Origin: Sphingobacteriales bacterium 16-39-50 | GTDB lineage: Bacteria; Bacteroidota; Bacteroidia; Sphingobacteriales; Sphingobacteriaceae | Reading direction: 5' to 3' | Length of the DNA: 64,000 nucleotides | NCBI GenBank assembly: GCA_002257025.1 | Contig: NCHA01000002.1 | Location: forward strand, 124,001-188,000 | Shown here: positions 9,185-19,400 of the stretch, piece by piece | Position numbering within the stretch: position 1 is the first letter of the stretch | How the letters are laid out: every line of letters begins with the position of its first letter | Made by a program: the position numbers and the translations under genes | Notes under the pieces: model-generated | The model's database searches: none | Told to the model about the DNA's origin: nothing | The model's input: only the letters and a program-made list of their open reading frames with translations

Positions 9185-10489
9185 TCACCATCTGGTGGAT
9201 TGAAATTTCCAGCCCGGGACTTTCTTCTGCATTTCAATCTCATCATTTCTCTTTTTGAGACCACAATTAATATAGTTTTGATGTAATCTGGCTAATGCCA
9301 CTTTATCAAGTTCAACACCCAAGCCCGGCTCATCTGGTACCGCAACTGAACCTTCGGTAAATTTAATCCGGCCACCAAGTATAACTTCATCCGATTGCCA
9401 TGGGTAGTGCGTATCCAAGGCATAGGGCATTTTAGGAAGTGCAGCACCTAAATGTACCATTGCAGCCAATGAAATACCCAAATGGCTGTTAGAATGCATG
9501 GACAAATCCCTGCCAAAGGTTTCACAAATACCCGAAAGCGTTATGGATGCCTTTAAACCGCCCCAAAAATGGTGATCACTTAAAATAATATCTTCTGAAC
9601 CAATTTTTATACTGGCAGGTATTTCCTCAAATGAGGTAGTGCACATATTTGTTGCCAGTGGTGTTTTTAAAACCTTTCTCACAGCAGCCATATTTTCTTG
9701 TCCCCGAACAGGATCCTCCAGATATTCTAATACTCCTTCAAGTTCTTTGCCGTATTGAATTGCTGTATCCAATGCCCAAATAGCATTGGGATCAAAACGC
9801 AATGGAACAGATGGACCAAATTCTTCAAAGAGTGCAAGGATTGTATCCACTTCAATTCTCGGTTCGAACACACCCCCCTTTAGTTTAATGGATTTAAAAC
9901 CAAACTCCTTGCACATAGCTCTGGCCTGAAATACGATTTCTTCAGGATTTATAGCCTGTTTTTGTTTCGCTGCCTCCCACCCTTCGGCATTTGGGTTCAG
10001 GTTAAATCCAAACTCACCTCCTGCACCTTCGTATTTATAAAAGAGGTATGCGGAAAAGGGTACACTTTCCCGCATTTTACCTCCAAGTAAATCCACTATC
10101 GGCCGGCCAAGAACTTTGCCCATAATATCCATACAGGCCACTTCAACTGAACTGAAGATATGCACCAGTTTTCGCTGGTCCCATGGAGTTTCTCCTCTCG
10201 CTAAAGGAGATTCGGAGCCAAAACGTTCAGTTAATACCGTCCTGATCTGATTCAGCTGAAATACATCCTTCCCAATAAGCAGCTCCTTTGCTTCATAAAG
10301 TGCCTGCTCGATATCACTCGTTCCAGGTATTTCACTTATACCTGAAATCTGATCATCGGTAATGATTTCCAATATAATTCTCAGGGCATAGGGGGCATGC
10401 AAACCTGCCGCATTTAACAATGGCGGGTCAACAATTGCTATAGGTGTGATCACAATATCCTTTATCCTTGGCCCCTTTTGTCTGAGCAT
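9185..10489 (-). CDS. Glucarate dehydratase-like enolase superfamily enzyme
   Basis: The 434-residue protein belongs to the glucarate-dehydratase subgroup of the enolase superfamily, which dehydrates D-glucarate or related aldarates to 5-keto-4-deoxyglucarate. The N-terminal capping domain has the family's LLNAAGLHAPYALR and GISEIPG segments. In the barrel I see the K-x-K base motif K202-L-K204, the metal-ligand Asp at D233 (RFDPNAIW), an EDP at E258 with a following Glu in GQEN, the ATNMC Asn, and the catalytic His region SMHSNSHLG. The metal-binding region after EDP differs from the E. coli pattern (EDPCGAEQG) as I remember it, so another aldarate or sugar acid is possible. Neighbouring garL- and garR-type genes support the aldarate assignment. 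Confidence 0.85.
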   Translation of the reverse strand: MLRQKGPRIKDIVITPIAIVDPPLLNAAGLHAPYALRIILEIITDDQISGISEIPGTSDIEQALYEAKELLIGKDVFQLNQIRTVLTERFGSESPLARGETPWDQRKLVHIFSSVEVACMDIMGKVLGRPIVDLLGGKMRESVPFSAYLFYKYEGAGGEFGFNLNPNAEGWEAAKQKQAINPEEIVFQARAMCKEFGFKSIKLKGGVFEPRIEVDTILALFEEFGPSVPLRFDPNAIWALDTAIQYGKELEGVLEYLEDPVRGQENMAAVRKVLKTPLATNMCTTSFEEIPASIKIGSEDIILSDHHFWGGLKASITLSGICETFGRDLSMHSNSHLGISLAAMVHLGAALPKMPYALDTHYPWQSDEVILGGRIKFTEGSVAVPDEPGLGVELDKVALARLHQNYINCGLKKRNDEIEMQKKVPGWKFQSTRW

Positions 10490-10508
10490 AATATTTTGTT
10501 TTCTTAGA

Positions 10509-11633
10509 TTAGCTTGCTGTTTCTGCCTCTTCAGTTACCGCCTGAATCAAACCCTTGATGTACCCATAGCAAAATGCAAATGACTGCCAGCTGGCTACAG
10601 GATCTTTGTGGTAAGGTACGTGATCAGGCATTACCATCCCATCAAAACCTACTTCACGTAATTCACGAACAACCTGAAGAAAATTCATATCTCCATTATC
10701 AGGATAAACCTCCTGGAAATTACCCCATCCGCCTTTGATGTTTCTCAGGTGGATATTAAATATCTGATTCCGCTCTCCGGCCCATCTGATGATTGGAATG
10801 ATATCATTTTTAGGATCTTTTAGGCCTTCGGCAATTGAGCCTATACAGAAGTTAAAGCCATGATACTTGCTGTCATAAAGCTGAGCAAATTTTTTAATCC
10901 CTTCAAATACATCCGGACTGTTCCAGCGGGTGATTCCCCTGTAGCCAACAGGAGCAGGAGGGTCAGCAATATGATTAGCCAGTTTTACATTATATTCCTT
11001 TGCCACAGGCAGAGTTCTGTCTAACAAATAGGTGATTCGCTCGAACATATCATCAATGCTTACATCCCCTGCAATTGTTTTTGGATCATTCCTTTTTAAT
11101 GCTTCTGCGAGGTTCCAGGTGCTGTACTCTGCATTCCCCCGTTTCGGATCAAGTGTTCTTCCTGTTCTTAGTACAGGTAAGATTGTAGTATTATAGTTTA
11201 ATACTTTTATACCTGTTTTGCCGGAAACCATAATCATTTGATTGAGCATGTCGATTTCACGATCCCTCTCAGGACTTTTACCAAGCATTACATTAGGAAA
11301 GAGTACCTTATCAATACCCGCTGAAGTTAGTGGCCAGTGATAAGCATCTAAACTAATTCCATACTTCTCACAAGCTTCGCGTTTTTTAAGTGAATCCTCA
11401 AGATCCCATCCCACATTTGGGATATACTTCGGCATACCTCCGTCAATATTATAGACTCCACAGCGTCCTTTCAATTGCAGATTTTCTTCTGTTGTCCCAC
11501 CCGACTGGCAGCCAACTTTCATCAATACCTTTTTGGGTTTTGGTTTTACTTCTGCCAGTGATTCCATGGGTGACAATACAGATGCACCAATAGATCCTGC
11601 AGCGATTGTTTTAACAAAATTTCTACGTTGCAT
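10509..11633 (-). CDS. Mannonate dehydratase (UxuA)-like TIM-barrel protein with Tat-type signal
   Basis: The protein has about 374 residues. I place the start at the ATG at 11633, because the longer frame from 11729 overlaps the upstream garR gene and would hide the signal peptide. The N-terminus MQRRNFVKTIAAGSIGASV is a twin-arginine-type leader. The rest is a UxuA/xylose-isomerase-like TIM barrel with NIDGGMPKYIPNVGWDLED, LANHIADPPAPVGYRG, FNFCIGSIAEG, FNIHLRNIKG, DNGDMNFLQV and MPDHVPYH. Its potential metal ligands are the usual ones for mannonate dehydratase (Cys, His and Asp). UxuA normally works in the cytoplasm, so predicted export is unusual. It lies 19 bp upstream of the glucarate-dehydratase-like gene in the same operon. 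It could be an epimerase, isomerase or dehydratase acting on a sugar acid. Confidence 0.78.
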   Translation of the reverse strand: MQRRNFVKTIAAGSIGASVLSPMESLAEVKPKPKKVLMKVGCQSGGTTEENLQLKGRCGVYNIDGGMPKYIPNVGWDLEDSLKKREACEKYGISLDAYHWPLTSAGIDKVLFPNVMLGKSPERDREIDMLNQMIMVSGKTGIKVLNYNTTILPVLRTGRTLDPKRGNAEYSTWNLAEALKRNDPKTIAGDVSIDDMFERITYLLDRTLPVAKEYNVKLANHIADPPAPVGYRGITRWNSPDVFEGIKKFAQLYDSKYHGFNFCIGSIAEGLKDPKNDIIPIIRWAGERNQIFNIHLRNIKGGWGNFQEVYPDNGDMNFLQVVRELREVGFDGMVMPDHVPYHKDPVASWQSFAFCYGYIKGLIQAVTEEAETAS

Positions 11634-11670
11634 AATTTTAATTTTATTGAGTACGGTTAAACAAAATGAT

Positions 11671-12525
11671 TTATTTTTCTTCCTGTAGCAGATAAAGAGA
11701 ACTGTGATCCAGCTCTCCATGACCCTCATTAACCAGCTGATTCATTAATCCGGCTACTAATTCTGTTGCTTTTAAAGAAATCTGGTGATTGGCTCCGGTT
11801 TGAAGCGCTATTCCCATATCTTTCTTATGTAATTTTACTTTGAATCCGGGAACAAAATTCCCGTCTATCATGCGTTTGCCATGTAGATCTAAAATACGGC
11901 TTTGCGCAAATCCTCCCAATAGCACCTCCCTCATCTTTTCGAGATTAACTCCTGCTTTCTTTGCCATTGAAAAGGCCTCTGCTACAGCCTGTATTGTAAT
12001 ACCTACAATCATTTGATTGCAGGCTTTGGTAACCTGACCAGCACCGGCGTCTCCAATTAAGATGATATTTTTACCCATAGCCTGGAAAACTGGTAAAGCC
12101 CTGTTGAAGGCTTCTTCAGATCCTCCTGCCATGATTGACAAAGTACCAGCTTCAGCACCGACCTGCCCACCCGAAACAGGGGCGTCCAATGCAGAAACTC
12201 CTTTTTCCTTTAGACTATTATAAATTTCCAAAGCCACTCCCGGCGAAATGGTTGACATATCTATAAAAAGCGAGCCTTTTTTGATTGCAGGAAGAATTTC
12301 TGAAACAACCTGTTTTACTTCCGGTGAGTCAGGTAACATCGTGATAATGATATCCGAATCTGCCAAAAGTTCTGCAATACTATCAAAAAGCTTTGCCCCG
12401 GCAGACTGAACAATCCCGGATGAACTGCTTTTACTCAAAACATTTACCTCAAAACCGGCTTTTAATAAATTTAATACCATGGGTTTTCCCATGATACCCA
12501 AACCGATAAATCCTATTTTTTCCAT
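11671..12525 (-). CDS. garR: Tartronate semialdehyde reductase (2-hydroxy-3-oxopropionate reductase)
   Basis: This is a 284-residue beta-hydroxyacid dehydrogenase that would reduce tartronate semialdehyde to D-glycerate with NAD(P)H. The N-terminal Rossmann motif is GFIGLGIMGKPM. The substrate-binding signature DAPVSGGQVGAEAGTL sits mid-protein and the catalytic Lys is K167 in QVTKACNQ, followed by the all-helical C-terminal domain. Length and motifs match GarR/GlxR. The family also includes 3-hydroxyisobutyrate dehydrogenase, but the flanking aldolase that generates tartronate semialdehyde favours GarR. It lies between the GntP permease (26 bp) and the UxuA-like gene (37 bp), clearly in one operon. 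No glycerate kinase is found in the window. Confidence 0.88.
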   Translation of the reverse strand: MEKIGFIGLGIMGKPMVLNLLKAGFEVNVLSKSSSSGIVQSAGAKLFDSIAELLADSDIIITMLPDSPEVKQVVSEILPAIKKGSLFIDMSTISPGVALEIYNSLKEKGVSALDAPVSGGQVGAEAGTLSIMAGGSEEAFNRALPVFQAMGKNIILIGDAGAGQVTKACNQMIVGITIQAVAEAFSMAKKAGVNLEKMREVLLGGFAQSRILDLHGKRMIDGNFVPGFKVKLHKKDMGIALQTGANHQISLKATELVAGLMNQLVNEGHGELDHSSLYLLQEEK

Positions 12526-12551
12526 TATTAACTTATTAAAATTTAAAATCC

Positions 12552-14000
12552 TTAAACCAGCGGGAACAATTTAGCACCTATCATAATGATAATCAGTCCG
12601 GTAAAACCCATAACTACCAACAATGGAGAAATAGTCTTAAGTGCCTCCTTTTCTGTAAGATTACTCAATTTACAAATTATCCAGAATCCGGAATCATTCA
12701 TCCAGGGTACTAGCTTGGAACCGCAACCGATGGCTAATCCTAAATAGACAGGATGAAATGCCAAATCTGGATTCATTGCCATTCCGGATAAAATTCCTGA
12801 AGCAGTAATTAATGCTACGGTTGCTGATCCTTGAGCTGTACGAACGATGGCGGCGATCATGAAAGCAAGAGGGATCAATGCCATTTGATAACCTGAAGTC
12901 ATAACCCCAATTTGGGCACTAATTCCGGTTTGCTGTAACATCCCTCCAAATGCCCCCCCGGCAGCAGTAATCAGGATTATTCCGCCTCCACTATTCAAAG
13001 CAGCCTGGATCTGTGATGAAATTCCTTCTTTTGAACCCTTTTTACGGCTTGCCAGAATCAATAAAGCTGCAATACCACCTATCACCAGGGCTGTATTTTT
13101 ATTTCCAAAGAATCCAACAACACTTATTAAAGTCTGTGTCATTGGAGAAAGGGTACTTAGGTCATCAGGCTTCACTGCATTGACTATTGTATCAATACAA
13201 ATAAAAACCAGAGGGATAAGGATAGGCAATAAGGAAATTCCTAAACCCGGCAAATGCTTCGTATCAATGATTGCAGCGGCCTTAATATCTTCAAGTTTGG
13301 CATCTGCTGAATCCCTTAATTCTATCGGACCTCTTTTATTTGACCAAACCGCGAAGAAATAACCTGCAGTAATGGTAAAAAGACCTACAATTGTACCTGC
13401 AACCATCATCAGACCAATTGGGATATTCATTTCACCAATTAAAAATAATGGGCCGGGTGCCGGTGGAACCAAAGAATTAGCCATCGCGGCCCCCGCCATA
13501 ACACACATTACGAGCAACAAATAGCTATTTTTAATTCTTAGGGCCATAGATTTAACCAATGGCATCATTAAGAAAATGACTGTGTCAAAAAATACCGGAA
13601 TACCTATAAAAAAGCTGCTCACTAAAAATGCTACCGGTGCTTTGTCCATCCCCGTTAAATACAGGATTGATCTGATTATTCGCTCGGCGGCTCCACTTTC
13701 CAGTAAACATTTGCCAATAATGGCAGCCATTGCAATCAGAATTCCAATTTTAACACAGGTATTTCCAAACTCCGTAGCAATACGTTCTCCGACATTTCTT
13801 TTCGAAAAGGACAATGCCGCATCGGCAGACATCCCTTTGGATAAGGCATAATTTTGAAGAAATTCTGGTGGAGTAAGCATTGAAACAATAAATGCTGCGA
13901 ATAGTAAAGCAAGAAAGGGGTGAAGTTTAAACCCGATAATCCCACCGACAACGATGACAACCCCAATAAATAGCAATAAGAATGGATCAGTTACATACAT
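12552..14000 (-). CDS. GntP family gluconate/sugar-acid:H+ symporter
   Basis: The 482-residue integral membrane protein has about twelve hydrophobic helices and the hallmarks of the GntP family: ANSLVPPAPGPLFLIGEMN in the middle, GGIILITAAGGAFGGMLQQTGI, and a C-terminal PWMNDSGFWIICKLSNLTEKEALKT. Family members import gluconate, related aldonates or glycerate with protons. In this operon it most likely brings an aldarate or aldonate across the inner membrane after SusCD has moved it across the outer membrane. The spacing is 13 bp from the aldolase gene and 26 bp from garR. The precise substrate is an inference from neighbours. Confidence 0.9.
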   Translation of the reverse strand: MYVTDPFLLLFIGVVIVVGGIIGFKLHPFLALLFAAFIVSMLTPPEFLQNYALSKGMSADAALSFSKRNVGERIATEFGNTCVKIGILIAMAAIIGKCLLESGAAERIIRSILYLTGMDKAPVAFLVSSFFIGIPVFFDTVIFLMMPLVKSMALRIKNSYLLLVMCVMAGAAMANSLVPPAPGPLFLIGEMNIPIGLMMVAGTIVGLFTITAGYFFAVWSNKRGPIELRDSADAKLEDIKAAAIIDTKHLPGLGISLLPILIPLVFICIDTIVNAVKPDDLSTLSPMTQTLISVVGFFGNKNTALVIGGIAALLILASRKKGSKEGISSQIQAALNSGGGIILITAAGGAFGGMLQQTGISAQIGVMTSGYQMALIPLAFMIAAIVRTAQGSATVALITASGILSGMAMNPDLAFHPVYLGLAIGCGSKLVPWMNDSGFWIICKLSNLTEKEALKTISPLLVVMGFTGLIIIMIGAKLFPLV

Positions 14001-14013
14001 AAGATTAATCGGA

Positions 14014-14787
14014 TTAAATTTGTTGTTTTCTAAAATCTGCTAGTTTATTTGCCATATTCCGCGCACCATCAGCTACGAAAGTTGCATCGGCCCCGCAGGC
14101 CAGGAACCGGATTCCCATTTTATGGTATTTTTGATAATCATCGGGATTAAAGAAAAGAATCCCTACGGCTTTATTTGCCTTTTTTGCAGCTCCAATAATT
14201 CTTTGAACTGCATCCAGAAAATCAGGATGATCAAATTGTCCGAAAATACCTAATTCCATAGTCAGATCAGCGGGTCCGATAAAAAGAACATCCACCCCTT
14301 CAATAGCGGCTACTTCATCCAGGTGATTTAATACTTCCCTGGTTTCAATTTGTACCACACCAAGAATCTGATCTTTGGACTTCTGGTAATAGTCATTAAA
14401 ATTCAATCCGAATTGTGTGGCTCTAACCATTTTTGCCACCCCTCTGTTTCCAAAAGGAGGATAATGCAGACCTTTTACAACCTTCAAAGCTTCTTCAGCA
14501 TTCCGAACTTTCGGACACATTACGCCTTCAGCACCCATATCCAGAACCCTGTGAATTCGTTGAGGTTCTGTACTTTCTGCGCGAACTATTACTCCGGCAG
14601 AGGTATGCTCCATAGCTTGTATCTGTGAAAGGGTAGTACTTTCAGATCCTGCACCATGCTCGAGATCGATTAAAACCCAGTCAAAACCGGATAGACCTAC
14701 TATTTCAGCAGTGACAGCACTGCCAAGATTTAACCAACAACCATTAAGGGTTTCCCCATCTAATAATCTCTGCTTTAAGTTCTTCAT
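14014..14787 (-). CDS. garL: 2-dehydro-3-deoxyglucarate aldolase-type HpcH/HpaI aldolase
   Basis: This is a 257-residue class II pyruvate aldolase that would split 5-keto-4-deoxy-D-glucarate (or 2-keto-3-deoxyglucarate) into pyruvate and tartronate semialdehyde. Family motifs are GCWLNLGSAVTAEIVGLSGFDWVLIDLEHG at the N-terminus (HpcH/HpaI start), the metal-ligand Glu in VQIETREVL and Asp in FIGPADLTMELG, and FLACGADATFV near the end. The length equals that of GarL. Relatives cleave 2-keto-3-deoxy-L-rhamnonate or homoprotocatechuate-derived substrates, but co-location with glucarate-dehydratase-like and garR genes supports GarL. It starts 70 bp after the SusD stop. Confidence 0.86.
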   Translation of the reverse strand: MKNLKQRLLDGETLNGCWLNLGSAVTAEIVGLSGFDWVLIDLEHGAGSESTTLSQIQAMEHTSAGVIVRAESTEPQRIHRVLDMGAEGVMCPKVRNAEEALKVVKGLHYPPFGNRGVAKMVRATQFGLNFNDYYQKSKDQILGVVQIETREVLNHLDEVAAIEGVDVLFIGPADLTMELGIFGQFDHPDFLDAVQRIIGAAKKANKAVGILFFNPDDYQKYHKMGIRFLACGADATFVADGARNMANKLADFRKQQI

Positions 14788-14857
14788 GTTAAATCTGACA
14801 GTGCTGTTTGTATTTAAAATTCATTTATTTGTTTTCTATCTGGTACATGAAATATAA

Positions 14858-16384
14858 TTATTTTTTATCCCACCAGACACGAGTATCCATAATATCAGCA
14901 CCTTGTCTTGCTATTGCTGCCTGAACATTCGTTTTATTAACATTAAGTTCAGCGTCAGTATAAGTTAGTCTGCGGATAAATGGCTCAGTCTTAAGATCTT
15001 TACCAGGATAAGGATTTGGTGTCAGATTTGGGAAACCACTTCTTCTGAAATTAGCCCATGATTCTGGTCCAACAAGAAAAGTTGCAACCCAATATTGGGT
15101 GTTAATTTCCTCAAGTTCTTTTCCGGCTGTTAGTGGATTAGCCGAAACGAATGTATTAATTGCTGCATCTGCAATTGCCGTACTTGTTCCATAGCTGGCA
15201 AATTGCTGCATATGAGCCCGAATACCATTGGAATAGAATGTGCCAGAAGTTCCGGTGGTCCAATTCCTGAATGCGGCTTCTGCTAACAACAATTGGGTTT
15301 GGGCATAAGTAACCAGAAAGCTGGGAGCATTCAAGCCGGCAACACGGGTACGGTCCAGCTGACTGAAATCCCATAAACTTGCTAATCCATTAGCCGTAAC
15401 TTCCGGGCCAATAGTTGTATTATCAAAACCCTGAGGTGCGCCAATTTGAACAGCAGGGGTTCTGTTAGCCCTTGATTCAATCTGTTGTGCACCACTGGCA
15501 GCTCCTACATAACGTACTGCAATAGCTGCTAAACGTGGATCATTCGCGTTTTTTAGATGAGTTACAAAATCTGCGGCGAGGTAAAAGAATGCAGACTGAC
15601 CTCCATTTAATTGTGACCCAACAGGGTTTGCAAAGGATGCATTATGTCTGATGATTGCGTTATCAGCGTTAGACTGCATTAGTCCCCCGGTAACTGCCTT
15701 ACCAACAGCTTCTGCCGCTTTTGTGGGATTTATTTTTGATAAACGCATACCGGCACGTAACAATAAAGAATATCCAAATCTTTTCCATTTGACTATATCC
15801 CCATCATACAAAACATCCGTAGTAACCCTTGTTTTCGCAGCATCCAAACCCGCAGAAGCAGTTTCCAACTCTGTTAAAATTGAGGTATAAATTGATTCCT
15901 GAGAATCATAGGCTGGAGTAGAAATACCCTCCAGATAATTTTTACCCGCCTCATTGTAAGGAACATCACCATAAGTATCGGTCAGAAGCATAAATGTATA
16001 TGCCTTCCAGATCCTGGCCATATTATAGAGGTTGGAACGCGCCGGCAGGTCTTTGGTTTTTGCAATGACATCGGTTAATTCTTTAACGTTTGTTTGATAA
16101 AGAGTATTCCAGTTTCCTGCAGCAACACCACGGTTATCCTGATTGAAATTTGCTGCAGAGCCCTGGCCACTGAATGGTGTGATCATTTGCTTTACAATAG
16201 TCGTTTCGTAGCTCAGATTTCCATATCCGGGCGCTGTATTTATTATGGCGGAATTTAATTGATAAGAAGGTTCCACTGATGTTAATGCAATTGGGTTGAC
16301 GTTCATTTCATCAAAACCTTTATCACAGCCTACCAGTCCGAAAAGAACCAGAAAAATGGCTGAAATTCTTAGTTTATTTTTCAT
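14858..16384 (-). CDS. SusD/RagB family outer-membrane lipoprotein (locus 1)
   Basis: The 508-residue surface lipoprotein is the substrate-binding lid of the SusC partner encoded 60 bp upstream. Its lipoprotein signal ends at lipobox LVGC (C20). It belongs to the SusD-like_2 type: IARQGADIMDTRVWWDKK at the C-terminus, internal TPR-like helices, LLTDTYGDVPYNEAG and WKRFGYSLLLRAGMRLSKINP. It should bind an oligosaccharide or sugar-acid-containing ligand at the cell surface. Downstream genes suggest a uronate- or aldarate-related ligand. No glycoside hydrolase or polysaccharide lyase lies in this operon, so the ligand may be small. Confidence 0.92.
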   Translation of the reverse strand: MKNKLRISAIFLVLFGLVGCDKGFDEMNVNPIALTSVEPSYQLNSAIINTAPGYGNLSYETTIVKQMITPFSGQGSAANFNQDNRGVAAGNWNTLYQTNVKELTDVIAKTKDLPARSNLYNMARIWKAYTFMLLTDTYGDVPYNEAGKNYLEGISTPAYDSQESIYTSILTELETASAGLDAAKTRVTTDVLYDGDIVKWKRFGYSLLLRAGMRLSKINPTKAAEAVGKAVTGGLMQSNADNAIIRHNASFANPVGSQLNGGQSAFFYLAADFVTHLKNANDPRLAAIAVRYVGAASGAQQIESRANRTPAVQIGAPQGFDNTTIGPEVTANGLASLWDFSQLDRTRVAGLNAPSFLVTYAQTQLLLAEAAFRNWTTGTSGTFYSNGIRAHMQQFASYGTSTAIADAAINTFVSANPLTAGKELEEINTQYWVATFLVGPESWANFRRSGFPNLTPNPYPGKDLKTEPFIRRLTYTDAELNVNKTNVQAAIARQGADIMDTRVWWDKK

Positions 16385-16444
16385 CTTAATATTTTTTAGT
16401 ATTCGATTTATCTAAAATAATCTCATGTTGAATTTCTGGATTCC

Positions 16445-19400
16445 TTAAAACTTAACGTTAAGGTTGAATCCTATGCTTCTTGTAATAGGCAGTCCGGTTG
16501 CTTCCAATCCAACCAAATTGTCGGATGGCAAACCGGATTGTTCAGGGTGAATATTATCAACCCATTTTTTTATCGCCCATACATTGTTCGCAACTCCATT
16601 CAAACGTATTCCTTTGATAAATGAAAGCCTGGCAGGTATAAATTTGGTGAAATCATAGCCAAGCGTAATTTGACGTAATTGCCATAGCCCGGCATTATAG
16701 ACAAACTGCTCTGCAATATTTTGTGAACGAACAGTTTCATAATAAGCCTGAACACCAGCTTTCGTTTGATTTACCTGACCATTGGGATTAACACCATCCC
16801 CAATTACAAAATTCTGATCCCGCCCGGCCAATGTTGCTTTATGCAAACCATGGCGCCATGCATTATGATTGGTTCCGGAAATCAATTTATGACCCAATTT
16901 GAAGTCGACAAGGAAAGACATTTCTATCCCTTTTACCGATATACTATTGGATACACCTCCAACCCAAACCGGGATGGCTGATCCAAGTGAAATCTGAGTC
17001 GGAGTACGAAGCGGGCGGCCATTTCCAGCATCAAATACTTGTCTGCCCTGCGCATCTCTTAAATATCCAAAGCCAAATAGCTGTCCCATCGCCTGACCAA
17101 CAACCTGACGAAGTTCTCCGGTAAAATCAGCAGTACCTACAGTAATCATATTATTACTAACACCACTTCCCAGATTCAAGACTTCTGTTTTATTATATGA
17201 TGTATTGAAAGCAAGATTCCAGTAAACACTTTGAGTCCTGATTGGATTTAAAGTAAGCAACATTTCAACCCCCTTATTCCTGCTTTGTCCAACATTAATC
17301 AATTGATTTAAATAACCTCCTGCATTGGAAGTCTGTGCTCTTAAGATCTGATCTGAGGATAGCTTATTGTAATAAGTGAAATCTAAACCAATCAGATTAT
17401 CAAGTACTTTCAATTCTAAACCAAATTCCTTTTCAGATACCCTCATTGGACGCAGATCTGCATTAGGAACTGTAGATCCGCTTATACTTCCTAAAGGTTG
17501 GGCTGCACCACTTGGAGAAGGAAATTGCTGTGCGCCAATTCCATAGAATAAATTATTCGCATACGGACTAATATCTGTATCGCTACCAACTTCTGCGTAA
17601 GCTGCCCTGATTTTACCAAAGTTCAGCCATTTAGGCAAAGCCGAAGCAAATGCCTGGGAGAACACGAAACTACCTGTAACCGAAGGATATAAGATACTTC
17701 TATTAGCCGGTGATAAAGTTGAAAACCAATCGTTACGAACCGTTCCATTTAAGAACAAAAAGTCCTTATATGAAAGCTCTGCCGAACCATAAAATGAATT
17801 CACCTCACGCTCTGAATAATCATAAATTGCATCTCTCTGGCGACTGTTTCCAATCGTGTACAGACCTCTTGTATAAAAGTCCTGAACAAAAACATTATGA
17901 CGGCTGATCTTGCGATTCATCTGATTTCCACCGACATTCAGACTTGCACCAAAATCGCCAAAGGTTTTATTTGCACCAACTAAGAAATCAGCATTCAACT
18001 CCCTAACTGACCGTGCATCCTGGACGAACTGTCCATTCACGAAACCCGCCGGAGCAGCGGGCTGCCTTCGGGTACCTGTTGGCAGATTATAATCCTGTTC
18101 TCTGGAATAGAAATCCTGACCAATTCTACCTTGTACGAATAACCAGTCATTGATATTGTATTTTGCAGTAACATTGCCGAAAACACGGTCATTATTAATA
18201 TTATCAAAACGTTTCAAAGCAAAATATGGATTCGTCCTGTTTGTGAATCTGGACCATACATTTTCATTGCCATTTGCATCCTCAGCATATTGTTCCAAAA
18301 TGGATAAAGGCATAGATGTAGCCAAAGTAAAAATGGTTACAGGGCTAAAATCCTGTTCGGCAATGTTAGGCGGATTCTTACGATATTCTTTAGAGTAGTT
18401 TATATTACCCGTAACTGTTAATTTTTTTCCTAAATTTTGAGTAAACCCTAAGTTTATCGTGTTACGATCATAACCTGAATTTGGCAGGATTGTATTGTTT
18501 TTAAGGTTTGAAACCGAAAGATTTAAACCGCCATTTGCACCACCAGAAGCTAAGCTGATAGTATTTGACAGGTTATTTCCGGTTCTGTAATATTTATCGA
18601 TAACACTGCCCTGGTATTCATAAGGTACTACAATGTTATTGAATAGGGTATGGGTCATCCCGGGTTGAAACTTCTCTCCAAAACTCCATACACCCGAAGT
18701 AGGAAAAGCCGTTGTTGGTCTTACACCATTTTCACCCTGACCATATTCACTCTGATAGTCAGTGTAGTCCAAAGGATCGTCGGTTGTATAATTCGAATTA
18801 TATGTAAGTGAAACTCCGTCGGCACCTTTATTCTTTGTAGTAATCATAATTACTCCATCTTTGGCTCTGGAACCATATAGTGCGGAGGCTGCTGCACCTT
18901 TTAGTACAGTCATACTTTCGATATCATCGGGGTTGATACTTCCTAAACCATCACCACCATCCGAAGTACGATTGCTTCCTCTTTGAGATACATCTCCTCT
19001 TGCAGCATAATTGGTATTATCTATCGGAACACCGTTTACCACAATCAATGGTGAGTTATTACCACCAAATGAAGACTGCCCTCTGATTCTGATCTTACTT
19101 GTTCCAGCCGGACCAGATCCCATTGGCGTAATATTAACACCGGCAACTTTACCCTGAAGTGCATTCATGAAATTGGTTGTCCTGTTTACAGTCAGTTCTT
19201 CTGCAGAGACATTTGTGGTTGCATAACCTAAACTCTTCGATTGTCTTTTAATACCTAAAGCAGTAACTACGACCTCATTCAGGGCAGTATTTGCTGTTTC
19301 CAGTTTAACACTTATAGAAGTACGCTGGTTTACTACTACCTCCTGTGTTGTAAAGCCAATAAAAGAAAAAACGAGAATGCCGGTACCATCCGGAATAGTG

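Noticed and set aside
11634..11729. N-terminal extension of the UxuA-like protein
   Set aside because: It overlaps the garR gene and precedes a clean twin-arginine leader starting at 11633.
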